64,000 nt of DNA. It comes from Treponema sp. GTDB taxonomy: Bacteria > Spirochaetota > Spirochaetia > Treponematales > Treponemataceae. Positions 8,159-16,928 of this stretch are shown here, in pieces. The position numbers and the translations under genes are program-made. The stretch spans positions 1 to 64,000 of the forward strand of contig JAFLSQ010000003.1 in the NCBI GenBank assembly GCA_022510865.1, in the 5' to 3' direction. Numbering within the stretch: the stretch's first letter is position 1; each line of letters opens with the position of its first letter. The notes under the pieces are model-generated. The model saw nothing but the letters and a program-made list of their open reading frames with translations, was not told where the DNA came from and did not search any database.

Positions 8159-9190
8159 ATGAGAGTTCTTGGAATTGAGAGCAGCTGCGATGAGACCGCT
8201 TGCGCGGTTGTCGAGGACGGAAAGAAAATCCTGAGCAACGTTGTTGCCACGCAGATTCCGTTCCATAAAATTTACAAAGGGGTCGTTCCTGAAATTGCGA
8301 GCAGAAAGCACGCCGAATGGATTCTGCCCGTGGTGCGCCAAGCGCTCAAAGAGGCGAATCTTAGCCTTGATGATGTGGACGCGGTGGCCGCCACAAACCG
8401 CCCCGGACTGATGGGCTCGCTTCTTGTGGGCTTCACGTTCGGAAAAACGCTGGCATGGGCAACAGGCAAGCCGTTCATCGCAATAAACCACATGATTGCG
8501 CACCTTTATGCCGCCCAGCTCCAGACAGACGTTGACTATCCGTTTCTGGGGCTTCTTGTGAGCGGCGGGCATTCGATTATATGCAAGGTGAACGATTTTG
8601 ACAGCCTTGATATTCTGGGCACCACGGTGGATGATTCTGTTGGCGAGGCGTTCGATAAAGTCGCCAAATTCTACAATCTGGGCTATCCCGGCGGCGTGAT
8701 TATCGATAATCTTGCCAAAAAAGGCAATCCAAAATCCGCAAGATTTCCAATCCCAAAACTTGACGAGAACGAGCACCGCTACGATGTCTCTTTCAGCGGA
8801 TTGAAGACTGCCGTCATCCATCAGCGTGATTTATTCTGGCAGGACGGCTACGAGCATTCTGTGGAGAATATGTGCGCGGCGTTTCAGGAGACTGCCATCA
8901 AAACTCTGGTGGGAAAACTTCTGCGCGCGGTTGATGACACCGGGCTTAAGACTGTGGTCTGCGGCGGCGGCGTGGCGGCGAATTCGCGGCTGCGCGAGAT
9001 GCTCGCGGAACGGGCGGACATCAACTGCATTTTTCCGCCGCTCAAACTCTGCGGGGATAACGGCGCGATGATTGCGGGCGTGGCGTACCACTTTCTGCGG
9101 CGCGGGGAGCGCAGCGGCCTTGACACGACAACCTGCGCCCGAATTCCGCAGTTCAAGCGCGGACTGGAGCAGGTCCGGCACGGTCATTGA
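8159..9190 (+). CDS. tsaD: tRNA N6-threonylcarbamoyladenosine transferase
   Basis: A 343-residue cytoplasmic ASKHA-fold enzyme that transfers the threonylcarbamoyl group to A37 of ANN-decoding tRNAs. Visible motifs are GIESSCDETACAVV at the N-terminus, the metal-binding HMIAH, LLVSGGHS, and a C-terminal VVCGGGVAANSRLR and GDNGAMIAG. The length is normal and the ATG has GAGG upstream. It lies second in the deacetylase-tsaD-DAHP synthase-tyrA operon; the partner tsaB/tsaE genes are not in the window. Confidence 0.97.
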   Translation: MRVLGIESSCDETACAVVEDGKKILSNVVATQIPFHKIYKGVVPEIASRKHAEWILPVVRQALKEANLSLDDVDAVAATNRPGLMGSLLVGFTFGKTLAWATGKPFIAINHMIAHLYAAQLQTDVDYPFLGLLVSGGHSIICKVNDFDSLDILGTTVDDSVGEAFDKVAKFYNLGYPGGVIIDNLAKKGNPKSARFPIPKLDENEHRYDVSFSGLKTAVIHQRDLFWQDGYEHSVENMCAAFQETAIKTLVGKLLRAVDDTGLKTVVCGGGVAANSRLREMLAERADINCIFPPLKLCGDNGAMIAGVAYHFLRRGERSGLDTTTCARIPQFKRGLEQVRHGH

Positions 9191-9217
9191 AATCAGCATA
9201 AAAATCAAGGAGTTGTT

Positions 9218-10231
9218 ATGATTATCACACTTAAAAACGGAAGCAAGGACAATCAGATTGACGAGCTTGTGAAATCCATCAAAGACAGGGGGCTTGACGT
9301 TCACATCTCAAAGGGCGATAACCTCACCATTCTGGGGCTTCTGGGCGACACATCCGCAATAGAGACCGAGCAGTTTGAGGTCTTCCCGATTGTTGAGAAA
9401 GTCAAGCGCGTCTCTGCGCCGTATAAACTTGCGGGCAGGGCGTTCCATCCGAAAGACAGCGTGATTAAAGTGGGTGATGTGACTTTTGGCGGCAAAGGCA
9501 TGATTCCGGTCATTGCGGGGCCGTGCTCGGTTGAGACGGAGGAGCAGGTTGTCTCAATCGCAAAGGATGTGAAATCTGCTGGCGCAAGGCTTCTGCGCGG
9601 CGGTGCGTTCAAGCCAAGGACATCGCCGTACAGTTTTCAGGGGCTTGGAAAGACCGGGCTGGAATTTTTAATCACGGCAAAAAAAGAGACCGGGCTTCCC
9701 GTGGTCACAGAACTGATGGACATCCGTCAGCTTGAATATTTTGATGATGTCGATGTGATTCAGATTGGCGCGCGGAATATGCAGAATTTTGATTTGCTCA
9801 AAGAGATGGGAAAAACCGGCAAACCGATTCTGCTTAAACGCGGAATGTCGGCCACGGTAAAGGAGCTTCTGATGTCCGCGGAATACATCATGGCAAGCGG
9901 CAACGAGAACGTGATTCTCTGCGAGCGCGGAATCAGGACGTTCGATAATTACACGCGGAACTGCCTTGACATCAGCATAATTCCGTATCTGCACAAAGTC
10001 AGCCATCTTCCAATCATCATAGACCCCAGCCATGCTTGCGGACAGCGTTGGATGGTCGGGACGCTGGCAAAAGCATCCGTTGCGTGCGATGCGGACGGCC
10101 TGATTATCGAAGTGCACAATGACCCGGAAAAAGCGCTGTGCGACGGCGAGCAGTCTCTTCATCCGCAGGAATTCGCGGAGCTGATGCGGGAGCTTCCGCA
10201 GATTGCCGCAATCAACCGGCGGACAATGTGA
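9218..10231 (+). CDS. aroF: 3-deoxy-7-phosphoheptulonate (DAHP) synthase
   Basis: A 337-residue type I-beta DAHP synthase, first step of the shikimate pathway (phosphoenolpyruvate plus erythrose 4-phosphate). Residues about 1-70 form the ferredoxin-like regulatory domain; the KDO8PS-like barrel follows, with VIAGPCSVE, LLRGGAFKPRTSPYSFQG, GARNMQNF, LLKRGMS, the ILCERGIR metal/substrate loop and IIDPSHACGQ. The ferredoxin-like domain usually gives tyrosine or phenylalanine feedback control. The start has AAGGAG upstream. It is followed 24 bp later by tyrA, consistent with tyrosine synthesis. Confidence 0.95.
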   Translation: MIITLKNGSKDNQIDELVKSIKDRGLDVHISKGDNLTILGLLGDTSAIETEQFEVFPIVEKVKRVSAPYKLAGRAFHPKDSVIKVGDVTFGGKGMIPVIAGPCSVETEEQVVSIAKDVKSAGARLLRGGAFKPRTSPYSFQGLGKTGLEFLITAKKETGLPVVTELMDIRQLEYFDDVDVIQIGARNMQNFDLLKEMGKTGKPILLKRGMSATVKELLMSAEYIMASGNENVILCERGIRTFDNYTRNCLDISIIPYLHKVSHLPIIIDPSHACGQRWMVGTLAKASVACDADGLIIEVHNDPEKALCDGEQSLHPQEFAELMRELPQIAAINRRTM

Positions 10232-10255
10232 GCAGAACCGGGCAGGGAAATCAGA

Positions 10256-11149
10256 ATGAGCCAGAATTTAGCGCAACTTACATACGGGATTGTCGGGCTT
10301 GGAATTATGGGCGGGTCGGTCGCGAAGGCAATCAGAAAAAACATTGGCGGCCGGATTTTCGCGCTGGACAAAAACGATGATTTTCTGCGCGACGCAAAAA
10401 ATCAGGGGGTGATAGACGACGGATTCGCGCCGGAAAACGCCCGGAAAATGCTTGCGCAGTGCGATGTGGTTTTTGTCTGCATTTATCCGCGCGCCACGCT
10501 GGAATTCCTGCGCGAGCACAAAAATGATTTCAAAGACAACGCGCTTGTGACGGACATCAGCGGGGTCAAGGCAATGCTCCAGCAGGATTTTGACTCGCTC
10601 TGCCCGCCGAACGCCCACCTTGTGCTTGGTCACCCAATGGCAGGCGGCGAGAAAGAGGGATTTTCTGCCGCGAACGACGAGTTTTTTAAAAATCACAATT
10701 ACATAATCATCAGGCAGAAAAATCAGGGCGCAGAGAATGATGATAATGCCCGCGAACTGCTCAAAAATCTGGTGAGGGCGATGGGCTTTTCGCGCATAAC
10801 AGAAGTTGACTCCGAGACTCACGACAATAAAATCGGCTTCACTTCCCAGCTCTGCCACGTGATTGCCTCGGTGATGGTTGAGAGCGCGGAAGACCCGGAA
10901 ATCACATCGTTCGGCGGCGGCAGTTTTGAGGATTTGACCCGAATCGCGATGATAAACGCGCCGCTCTGGACTGAGCTTTTTCTTTCCAACAAGGATAAAC
11001 TTCTGGCGCACATCAGGACGTTCAAAAATCATCTGGAGCAGATGGAGCGCATGATTGAGCGCGATGACCATGACGGATTGCAGGACGCTCTTGAGAAAGT
11101 GCGTGAGAAGCGAATCCAGATGCAGAGATTCAAAGAGAGCAGAAAATGA
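10256..11149 (+). CDS. tyrA: Prephenate dehydrogenase
   Basis: A 297-residue NAD(P)-dependent dehydrogenase that converts prephenate to 4-hydroxyphenylpyruvate. The Rossmann motif GIVGLGIMGGSVAKAI is at the N-terminus, followed by VTDISGVKAML, VLGHPMAGGEKEG (substrate loop with His) and the all-helical dimer domain with SQLCHVIASVM and GGGSFEDLTRIA. No chorismate mutase or ACT domain is fused. The stop overlaps the methyltransferase start as ATGA. Confidence 0.94.
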   Translation: MSQNLAQLTYGIVGLGIMGGSVAKAIRKNIGGRIFALDKNDDFLRDAKNQGVIDDGFAPENARKMLAQCDVVFVCIYPRATLEFLREHKNDFKDNALVTDISGVKAMLQQDFDSLCPPNAHLVLGHPMAGGEKEGFSAANDEFFKNHNYIIIRQKNQGAENDDNARELLKNLVRAMGFSRITEVDSETHDNKIGFTSQLCHVIASVMVESAEDPEITSFGGGSFEDLTRIAMINAPLWTELFLSNKDKLLAHIRTFKNHLEQMERMIERDDHDGLQDALEKVREKRIQMQRFKESRK

Positions 11150-11751
11150 CGGATGAGCAGCAAAATCAGCTGAGAAAAATCCGTGCTTACGCGAGCCGCG
11201 AGGCAGTTCCTATTTTGCAGGACGAGACCGGCGATTTTATCTGCGCGTACATAAAAGAGCACAACGTGCGCACAGTGCTTGAGATTGGAACTGCGGTTGG
11301 ATATTCGGCAATAAAATTCGCAATGACGGATGAGGATGTGCGCGTCACCACAATAGAGCTGGATTTGGAACGTCATCTTGCGGCAAAAGAGAACATCGCG
11401 CGGGCGGGGCTTTCCAGCCGTATTGAGGCAATCCACGCGGACGCGCTTTTTTATGATTTTAACGGCCGATTTTTTGACCTGATTTTCATAGACGCGGCAA
11501 AAGCGCAGTACATCAAATTTTTTGAGAAATACAAGGAAAGTCTTGCGCCGCACGGCGCAATTATCAGCGATAATCTTTCTTTTCACGGCATGGTTGATGA
11601 TTTGAGCCTGACCCACAATTACAGCACAAAAAAACTTGTCAAAAAAATCCAGAAATACGTGGATTTTCTGAGGACGAACCCGGAATTCACCACGGAATTT
11701 TTTGAGTGCGGAGACGGAATTTCTGTGACAAGGCGCGCCCAACGCGCGTAA
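11146..11751 (+). CDS. SAM-dependent O-methyltransferase (family 3)
   Basis: A 201-residue class I methyltransferase of the CCoAOMT/catechol-like family 3. Motif I is VLEIGTAVGYSAI, followed by VTTIELD (motif II acidic residue), the metal-binding FIDAAKAQY and DNLSFHG region. Bacterial homologues are often annotated TrmR-like (tRNA mo5U methyltransferase) or small-molecule methyltransferases. The tyrA overlap implies coupling, but not function. Last gene of the operon. Confidence 0.88.
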   Translation: MTDEQQNQLRKIRAYASREAVPILQDETGDFICAYIKEHNVRTVLEIGTAVGYSAIKFAMTDEDVRVTTIELDLERHLAAKENIARAGLSSRIEAIHADALFYDFNGRFFDLIFIDAAKAQYIKFFEKYKESLAPHGAIISDNLSFHGMVDDLSLTHNYSTKKLVKKIQKYVDFLRTNPEFTTEFFECGDGISVTRRAQRA

Positions 11752-11770
11752 GACAAAATCCGCGGGAAAG

Positions 11771-12802
11771 TCAGGGCATCCAGACGCTCAGGTCAAGGCT
11801 CGCTTCCAGCCGGGCTTCAGTCTCATCATCAAGCAGGGAATAAAAATCAAGATTTGTGACGGCCTCAACCTCGTCAACCGTCCTCGCGTAATTCCAGAGC
11901 GGGTCATCACACTTTTTATTCGGGATTATAAAACCGATTGCCGCGACCGCAACCTCATCCCCGGAATTCTCATCGCGCGTGGCGGCAAGAATGACTTTAT
12001 AAAAAAAATCCGGGACCGCAACATTGTTCTCCCCGATTGTTTTGTAGGATTCGGGCGGCAAATCAAGCACCGGCCCCGAGACAACGTAAACCGCGCCGAA
12101 TTTTTCCGCCCACTTTCTCACCTGCGCCTCAAGTTTTCTCCAGATTCCGCGATTGAACTGCGGCTCCTGCGGGCTCATGTTGCTCATAAAAAAAGTCTCG
12201 CTCATCGCCTGCTCGCTGAACGCCATATCAGCGGCCGGAGTCAAGTGCCCGCGGTCATAGCCCGAGCCGCGGTAATCCGCAAGCGTCGCAGACTGCGTTG
12301 AGATTTTGTCGTCCGCCCGGAAATCGTCCGTGCGCCCCGTGTTTTTGACCAACTGAGCCGCGGTGAGCGCATAAGACGACCATTCCGCCTGCTCGTAATT
12401 TTCCCTGTAGCAAATCGAATAATTCTGAAAAATCCTGCGCTCGTGATTCTCCTCATGATTTTTCAGAGCGCAAACCGGAACTTCAAGGCCAAGAACATCA
12501 GAAGAAAAAATCGTGATGTCTGCGGATGAAAGCCCGCCGGTCAGCCTCTCGCTTGCCCCCGGCTGCGCGGAACTATTGCTCTCAGTTATATTTTCTGCTT
12601 GATTTAAGTGCGGATTCTCAGCGGATTTCCCGGCCGCCCCTGTCTGCGACACGCTCTGCGCCAGAAGCGGTCTCTGCGCCCCGCGCCGCAAGAACAAGTC
12701 AACAAAAAGTATTACCGCGAGCACCAGAAGTATTTTTCCGATGATGTGCAGTGCCCGGTTCTGTTTTTTGCCCTTTTGTTTTTTATTTTTATCAGCGCTC
12801 AT
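11771..12802 (-). CDS. Membrane-anchored DNA/RNA non-specific endonuclease
   Basis: A 343-residue NUC1/Serratia-nuclease-type enzyme. After a short Lys/Gln-rich N-terminus there is one transmembrane helix (about 19-38), a Ser/Ala-rich linker, then the nuclease domain (about 100-340) with the catalytic DRGHLTPAADM (His general base) and the MSNMSPQEPQFNRGIW Asn/metal motif. It would cleave DNA and RNA outside the cytoplasm, for nutrition or defence. The ATG is five bases after the T-tract of the terminator at 12808-12843 and no Shine-Dalgarno is visible, so how it is expressed is unclear. Confidence 0.9.
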   Translation of the reverse strand: MSADKNKKQKGKKQNRALHIIGKILLVLAVILFVDLFLRRGAQRPLLAQSVSQTGAAGKSAENPHLNQAENITESNSSAQPGASERLTGGLSSADITIFSSDVLGLEVPVCALKNHEENHERRIFQNYSICYRENYEQAEWSSYALTAAQLVKNTGRTDDFRADDKISTQSATLADYRGSGYDRGHLTPAADMAFSEQAMSETFFMSNMSPQEPQFNRGIWRKLEAQVRKWAEKFGAVYVVSGPVLDLPPESYKTIGENNVAVPDFFYKVILAATRDENSGDEVAVAAIGFIIPNKKCDDPLWNYARTVDEVEAVTNLDFYSLLDDETEARLEASLDLSVWMP

Positions 12803-12807
12803 AAACT

Positions 12808-12843
12808 AAAAAAAGTCGTCCGCGCACAAAGTGCGCGGACGAC
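12808..12843 (-). terminator. Terminator of the FN3 lipoprotein gene
   Basis: A perfect 13-bp GC-rich stem (12815-12827 with 12831-12843) around a 3-nt loop is followed on the minus strand by seven T (12808-12814). It is a strong terminator placed directly in front of the nuclease start codon. Confidence 0.92.
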
Positions 12844-12923
12844 AACACTAAACTTTCCGTCTGTTTTAAGACCGCTTTATTTGCAGCCAACAAACAGACT
12901 TAATTCTTGGTAAACAACCTTAC

Positions 12924-15287
12924 TTAGTAGATTGTAGCAACATTAAAGGCTGTTTCTCCAGTTTTTTTGTTTGTTTTAGTAACATAAACTATCACATTAC
13001 TAAGTCCATTGCTTGTTGTAAGTGAATACTTATCTGCACCATGCACGTAAGCTACATTGGGATCAAAGTCTTTGAAGCTATGATACTTGCCGTTGGCCTC
13101 GTATCCATATCCATCGCAAATATCAAAGCCAAACGCTTCGTTACGATAGCCAGTATAGTAAATATAGTCGCCATACGTAGAACCAGGCTTAGTTTCATAT
13201 TGGTGATAGCTATACTTATCAGTACTCGTGAGAAGTGTGTAGTTGACTTCGGTCGGCTTAATTTCTCCAGACTGAGCCATGGTTACTGTGCAGCTCGTAT
13301 CGGACAGAGTTCCTTCAACTGTCACCTCTCTAGCCAAAATCTTATACTCATACTTATAGTCAGTGTAAGTCTCGGAATTCTTAAGATACTTATCCTCAAC
13401 AACAACACTTCCTCCAGTCCAGCTAACATAAACCGGGCTTGACACACTGTTAGAGCCAACGTCGGTGATTGTGTCAGTCTCCTGTGATGAATTCTTATTT
13501 TTGCCAGAGAAAACAACTTTGTAGGTATACTCTTCATCCGCAAGATTTTTATCCAGCACATAATACTTATTATTATAAGGCTCAAACACATCAGTGTTAT
13601 AGTCATACCACAATGCATTAGTAACTTTCACTTCCGTGTAGTCGGACTCAAGGATAATTCCTCCGTTGTATTTTGCACGAGACAGAATGAATGAATCAGC
13701 GGGATCCTCAACAGTGATAGTAATAAACACATCGTTATAAATTAAATCTTTATCAACTGCCATCCGGTCTAATTTTATAGTACCGCGCGCAGTAGCAGTC
13801 GTACCATAAGCCGTCTCAACAGCAATGTCAGTAATCGTTGATCCAAACTGTCTGTACAGTTTATATTCGTAATCAACTGTATTATCAACAGTATCATCTA
13901 CGAAGTAGTAGACCATCTCTATGACCTTACCATCAGAAATGGTAGTGTATGTACCTGCCTTCACTTCGCCAATCTTTTCCACAGAATCATCGTTCTTGTT
14001 GGTGCGGTAAACAGTATACATTGACGTAGAATCTGCTTTATCAACTGGTCTAAATGAAACACGGACTGTCTTGCCATCAGCGAACTTAGAAGCAGTGAAT
14101 TCAAGATTATAAGCACCAGCATAGTCGCGCCAGTCAAATCCATAGTTACCACCAACTCCAACCCACCAGTCCTCATAGTCACCATCTACGCAAAGGGTTA
14201 TGAAATATTTCTTTTTAGGATCGCCCTGCTCTACAGCAGTGTCCTCAATGTAGTACGTTGTCTCAGTAACAACATAACTCTCGCCCTTCTCATTTGTAGC
14301 TATATCATAAGGATTCAAGACTTTTACCTCGCCCTCAACCTTTACATACTCTGGATACTCACCTGTTTCATCAACACCATACACGCTGTAGCCAGCCGGG
14401 GCATAGCACACGCCCTTAGACTGCGCAGGTTTCCACTCAAGGTGAACCTTGGTGCCATTGCTGCCAGGAACATACCAAGCATACATCTTATTAGTATTTT
14501 TATCAGGAGTAAACTTAGAAACAGACAGACCATTTGACTCAAAATCAACACCCTGATAAAGCGGAGACAGAGGAACAACGCTGACAGAAGTTTTTATGTC
14601 GCCTGCGCCAAGAATATGACTAGAATAAATGTTCGTAGCCTTATTTTCTGTGAAAGTAAACGCAGGAACAGTAGACGGTACCGCGCTAGGCTTGAATGCA
14701 GTTGGAACATCGACATAGGTTTTTACAATGTAAGAGAATTCAGGCAGTGTGGGTGCTGTCACCACAATACGCGACTTCCAATTAGTGTCAGTATAAAGCT
14801 CTGTCTTGAATTCAATTTTCTCAGAGGCAAACTTGTCAAAATAGCTCTTGTACTCTGCCTCAAACTCTTCCGGGCTTGGAACTTTTGCTTTTACCTCAAC
14901 AGTGGTCTGGTTCTCTTTTATATACACTCCACGCTGCTGTGCATGTGCATAATTGCCTTTAGGCACTGCAACTACATCATACGTGTACTTGACACCATCA
15001 ACCAAGTTGTTGGAAGTTGTAGCATACTCAATATATTCGCAAGCACTATTAGTAGGAACCATAGTAGACACACGCTCTCCATCTTTATAGATGTCATAGC
15101 TCTGAGCACCCTTAACAACATTCCATGTAAGACGCACAACACCTGCATAAGTCTTTGCCGTAACTTTCGGTGCGCCGATACTTTCTATGGTATCATAATT
15201 CACCGTTGTCGGGGCAGAGCATCCAACTAATGCAACCACAGCGGCAAAAGCCACTGAACTTGCAACGGACAATAAAGTCTTCTTCAT
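12924..15287 (-). CDS. Large surface lipoprotein with fibronectin III-like repeats
   Basis: A 787-residue lipoprotein with a lipobox ending in Cys23 (ALVGC). At least three fibronectin type III-like segments can be read: about 38-110 (VVRLTWNVVKGAQSYDIYKDG), about 270-350 (KVHLEWKPAQSKG, GYSVYG) and about 410-490 (VRVSFRPVDKADS, YTVYRTN). The remainder is also beta-rich, with many Tyr, Asp and Thr. No enzymatic motif is seen, so an adhesive or structural surface role is inference. Its bases look more AT-rich than neighbouring genes. The start is ATG 15287, with TAAGGAG upstream. Expression depends on a promoter containing a G9 tract (15316-15344). Confidence 0.88.
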   Translation of the reverse strand: MKKTLLSVASSVAFAAVVALVGCSAPTTVNYDTIESIGAPKVTAKTYAGVVRLTWNVVKGAQSYDIYKDGERVSTMVPTNSACEYIEYATTSNNLVDGVKYTYDVVAVPKGNYAHAQQRGVYIKENQTTVEVKAKVPSPEEFEAEYKSYFDKFASEKIEFKTELYTDTNWKSRIVVTAPTLPEFSYIVKTYVDVPTAFKPSAVPSTVPAFTFTENKATNIYSSHILGAGDIKTSVSVVPLSPLYQGVDFESNGLSVSKFTPDKNTNKMYAWYVPGSNGTKVHLEWKPAQSKGVCYAPAGYSVYGVDETGEYPEYVKVEGEVKVLNPYDIATNEKGESYVVTETTYYIEDTAVEQGDPKKKYFITLCVDGDYEDWWVGVGGNYGFDWRDYAGAYNLEFTASKFADGKTVRVSFRPVDKADSTSMYTVYRTNKNDDSVEKIGEVKAGTYTTISDGKVIEMVYYFVDDTVDNTVDYEYKLYRQFGSTITDIAVETAYGTTATARGTIKLDRMAVDKDLIYNDVFITITVEDPADSFILSRAKYNGGIILESDYTEVKVTNALWYDYNTDVFEPYNNKYYVLDKNLADEEYTYKVVFSGKNKNSSQETDTITDVGSNSVSSPVYVSWTGGSVVVEDKYLKNSETYTDYKYEYKILAREVTVEGTLSDTSCTVTMAQSGEIKPTEVNYTLLTSTDKYSYHQYETKPGSTYGDYIYYTGYRNEAFGFDICDGYGYEANGKYHSFKDFDPNVAYVHGADKYSLTTSNGLSNVIVYVTKTNKKTGETAFNVATIY

Positions 15288-15315
15288 AAGAAACTCCTTA
15301 TTAAAAATTTGTGTA

Positions 15316-15344
15316 ATGATACCCCCCCCCATCCTATCTGTCAA
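15316..15344 (-). promoter_or_regulatory. Sigma-70-like promoter with G9 tract in the spacer
   Basis: On the minus strand a perfect -35 TTGACA (15339-15344) and a -10 TATCAT (15316-15321) are separated by exactly 17 bp, nine of which are an uninterrupted G run (15322-15330) next to the -10. Gain or loss of one or two G by replication slippage would move the spacer off optimum and change expression of the lipoprotein. This matches the architecture of known phase-variable promoters. Confidence 0.85.
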
Positions 15345-15596
15345 GTAAAAAATGTAAAAAAAATTGCAAAACGCTAAAAATTCATCATTAATAAGGATAA
15401 ATTAACTGTTTTTTGTGCAGTGCTAATATGCACCGAACACTTTAACGGGCAAAGTGCAAAATATATTCCCACGATTCTCTTGCGGCAAAGAATATATTTT
15501 ACCGTCGCAACCGCAATAAAATCACGCCGCAATTTCTGATTTTTGCTGCCCAGGGTGATAAAATGCGGTTGCAAGGCTGAAAATCGTCTTTAAATT
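15345..15596. other. Intergenic region with inverted repeats
   Basis: No gene is visible. It contains an 11-bp perfect inverted repeat, AAAATATATTC (15458-15468) and its complement at 15490-15500, separated by 21 bases, and smaller GTGCA/TGCAC pairs. With the lipoprotein leader, the non-coding stretch is about 309 bases. Confidence 0.6.
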
Positions 15597-16025
15597 TCAG
15601 TCACTGAAATCGATGTCGTGGCACGTTCCGTGCGACCAAAGCACACCGTCTGTGAGCCTTATGCGCAGAATGCAGGTGTTCTCATCGCTGAAATTATTGT
15701 GACCGTTGTCAATCCAAGCGGCGAATGCGGAGCGCAGTTTTTCTGCGATGGCCGCGTTCTCGCTCCTGCCAAAAAATCCAAGGCTCTCTGCTTTTCCGTG
15801 CGCGGTGAACCAGTCGCCGGCGAGCGCGACAACAGGATTTTTCTGAATCTGGCACATTTTGCCAGAAAGAGCGTAAGTAATCACATAGAATGATTTGTTT
15901 TCATAAAAAGCGTTCACGTACCGGACGCAGGGCACACCGTCATCAATTGTGGCAAGGGCAATCACGTTGTCATGCCCGAAACGCTCGGTCATAATCGCCC
16001 CGGTTTCTTCCGACAGTTTCTGCAT
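15597..16025 (-). CDS. Pyridoxamine 5'-phosphate oxidase-family protein
   Basis: A 142-residue split-barrel flavin-binding protein of the PNPOx-like superfamily. The pattern VIALATIDDGVPCVRYVNAFYENKSFYVIT, then QIQKNPVVALAGDWFTAHGKAE is typical of small FMN- or F420-type members. It lacks the extended active-site features of true PdxH, so its substrate is unknown. The start is ATG 16025 with GGAGG upstream; a longer frame would overlap the adk terminator. It lies downstream of adk behind a terminator, so it probably has its own weak promoter or depends on read-through. Confidence 0.82.
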   Translation of the reverse strand: MQKLSEETGAIMTERFGHDNVIALATIDDGVPCVRYVNAFYENKSFYVITYALSGKMCQIQKNPVVALAGDWFTAHGKAESLGFFGRSENAAIAEKLRSAFAAWIDNGHNNFSDENTCILRIRLTDGVLWSHGTCHDIDFSD

Positions 16026-16035
16026 CTTATCCTCC

Positions 16036-16068
16036 AAAAATTGAGATTGCCGGGCAAGCCCGGCAATC
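16036..16068 (-). terminator. Terminator downstream of adk
   Basis: An 11-bp perfect inverted repeat (16045-16055 with 16058-16068; in practice a four-base loop) is followed on the minus strand by CTCAA and five T. It lies between the adk stop and the oxidase-like gene. Confidence 0.75.
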
Positions 16069-16076
16069 AGCATGAA

Positions 16077-16703
16077 CTAGAAAATCTTCTTGAACTCGCC
16101 AAGGAGGATGTCTGTCTCGATGGCGGCATCCAAATCGGTGATTTTTCCTTTGCCTTTATAATAATTGATGAGCGGCTCGGTCTGCTCGCGGTAAACGTCC
16201 ATGCGGTGCAGGATTGACTCCTGCTTGTCGTCATCGCGCTGGTACAGCTCGCCACCGCACTTGTCGCAGACGCCCTCGACTTTTGGCGGAAGCGTCTTGA
16301 TGTTGAAGTTCGCGCCGCAAGCCTTGCAGACGCGGCGTGTGGAAAGCCTGTCGATTACAATCTCGTCCTTAATCACGAAGTTCACGACTTTCAAATCAGA
16401 TACGAGTGAGTCGAGCATCTGGGCCTGAGGAATCGTGCGGGGAAATCCGTCCAGAATATAACCGTTCTTGCAGTCGTCCTGCGCAAGCCTGTCTTTCACA
16501 AGCTCAAAAGTCAGCTCATCGCTCACAAGAGAGCCGGAGTCGATGATTTCCTTGACTTTGACCCCCAGCGGAGTCTGCGCCTTGATATTCGCGCGGAAAA
16601 TATCCCCGGTGGAAATGTGTGGAATCTGATAATCTGCGGCAACTTTCACCGCCAGCGAGCCTTTTCCCGCGCCGGGCGGTCCTAAAAACACAAAATTATT
16701 CAT
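16077..16703 (-). CDS. adk: Adenylate kinase, zinc-type
   Basis: A 208-residue kinase that interconverts AMP, ADP and ATP in the cytoplasm. P-loop GPPGAGKGS (about 8-16), STGDIFRA AMP site, GYILDGFPRT and the LID domain with two Cys pairs (CKACGANF and CDKCGGEL) that bind structural zinc, as in Gram-positive and spirochaete enzymes. The usual Arg after DGFP is present. The P-loop has Ser where Thr is usual (GKGS versus GKGT), a tolerated change. Confidence 0.96.
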   Translation of the reverse strand: MNNFVFLGPPGAGKGSLAVKVAADYQIPHISTGDIFRANIKAQTPLGVKVKEIIDSGSLVSDELTFELVKDRLAQDDCKNGYILDGFPRTIPQAQMLDSLVSDLKVVNFVIKDEIVIDRLSTRRVCKACGANFNIKTLPPKVEGVCDKCGGELYQRDDDKQESILHRMDVYREQTEPLINYYKGKGKITDLDAAIETDILLGEFKKIF

Positions 16704-16796
16704 TGATTAACCTCTTTCAAAAAATATTTACATTATTTTATTATGAAAACTCGTTCGGGGCAAGCAAAAATATAATGCGTTTGAGGCAAATTATTG

Positions 16797-16825
16797 TTGA
16801 CTATCCGCTTTTTCATCAATATTTT
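16797..16825 (+). promoter_or_regulatory. Candidate promoter of the lemA operon
   Basis: TTGACT (16797-16802), a 17-bp spacer and TATTTT (16820-16825) give a plausible promoter with a leader of about 95 nt that includes the shared element at 16874-16928. Confidence 0.45.
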
Positions 16826-16873
16826 TAAAGTATTCTGGGATTTGTGATTTGCCTGCCTCGCAGTCAGATTATG

Positions 16874-16928
16874 ATTTCCTGCGCCCATGCGCGACCGCTA
16901 ACGCGGAGTTTATAAGGAGGATTTTATG
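16874..16928 (+). promoter_or_regulatory. Shared leader element, copy 1 (lemA)
   Basis: These 55 bases match the leader of the LapA-like gene (20617-20671, minus strand) at 44 of 55 positions with no gaps, from ATTTC to the ATG. The core CGACCGCTAACGCGGA is identical over 16 bases and can form a CCGC/GCGG hairpin just upstream of AAGGAG. It may be an RNA or protein-binding control element. Confidence 0.6.

Noticed and set aside
15458..15500. Invertible promoter between 11-bp inverted repeats
   Set aside because: The arms are short and AT-only, the 21-bp interior has no promoter, and no recombinase site features are seen.
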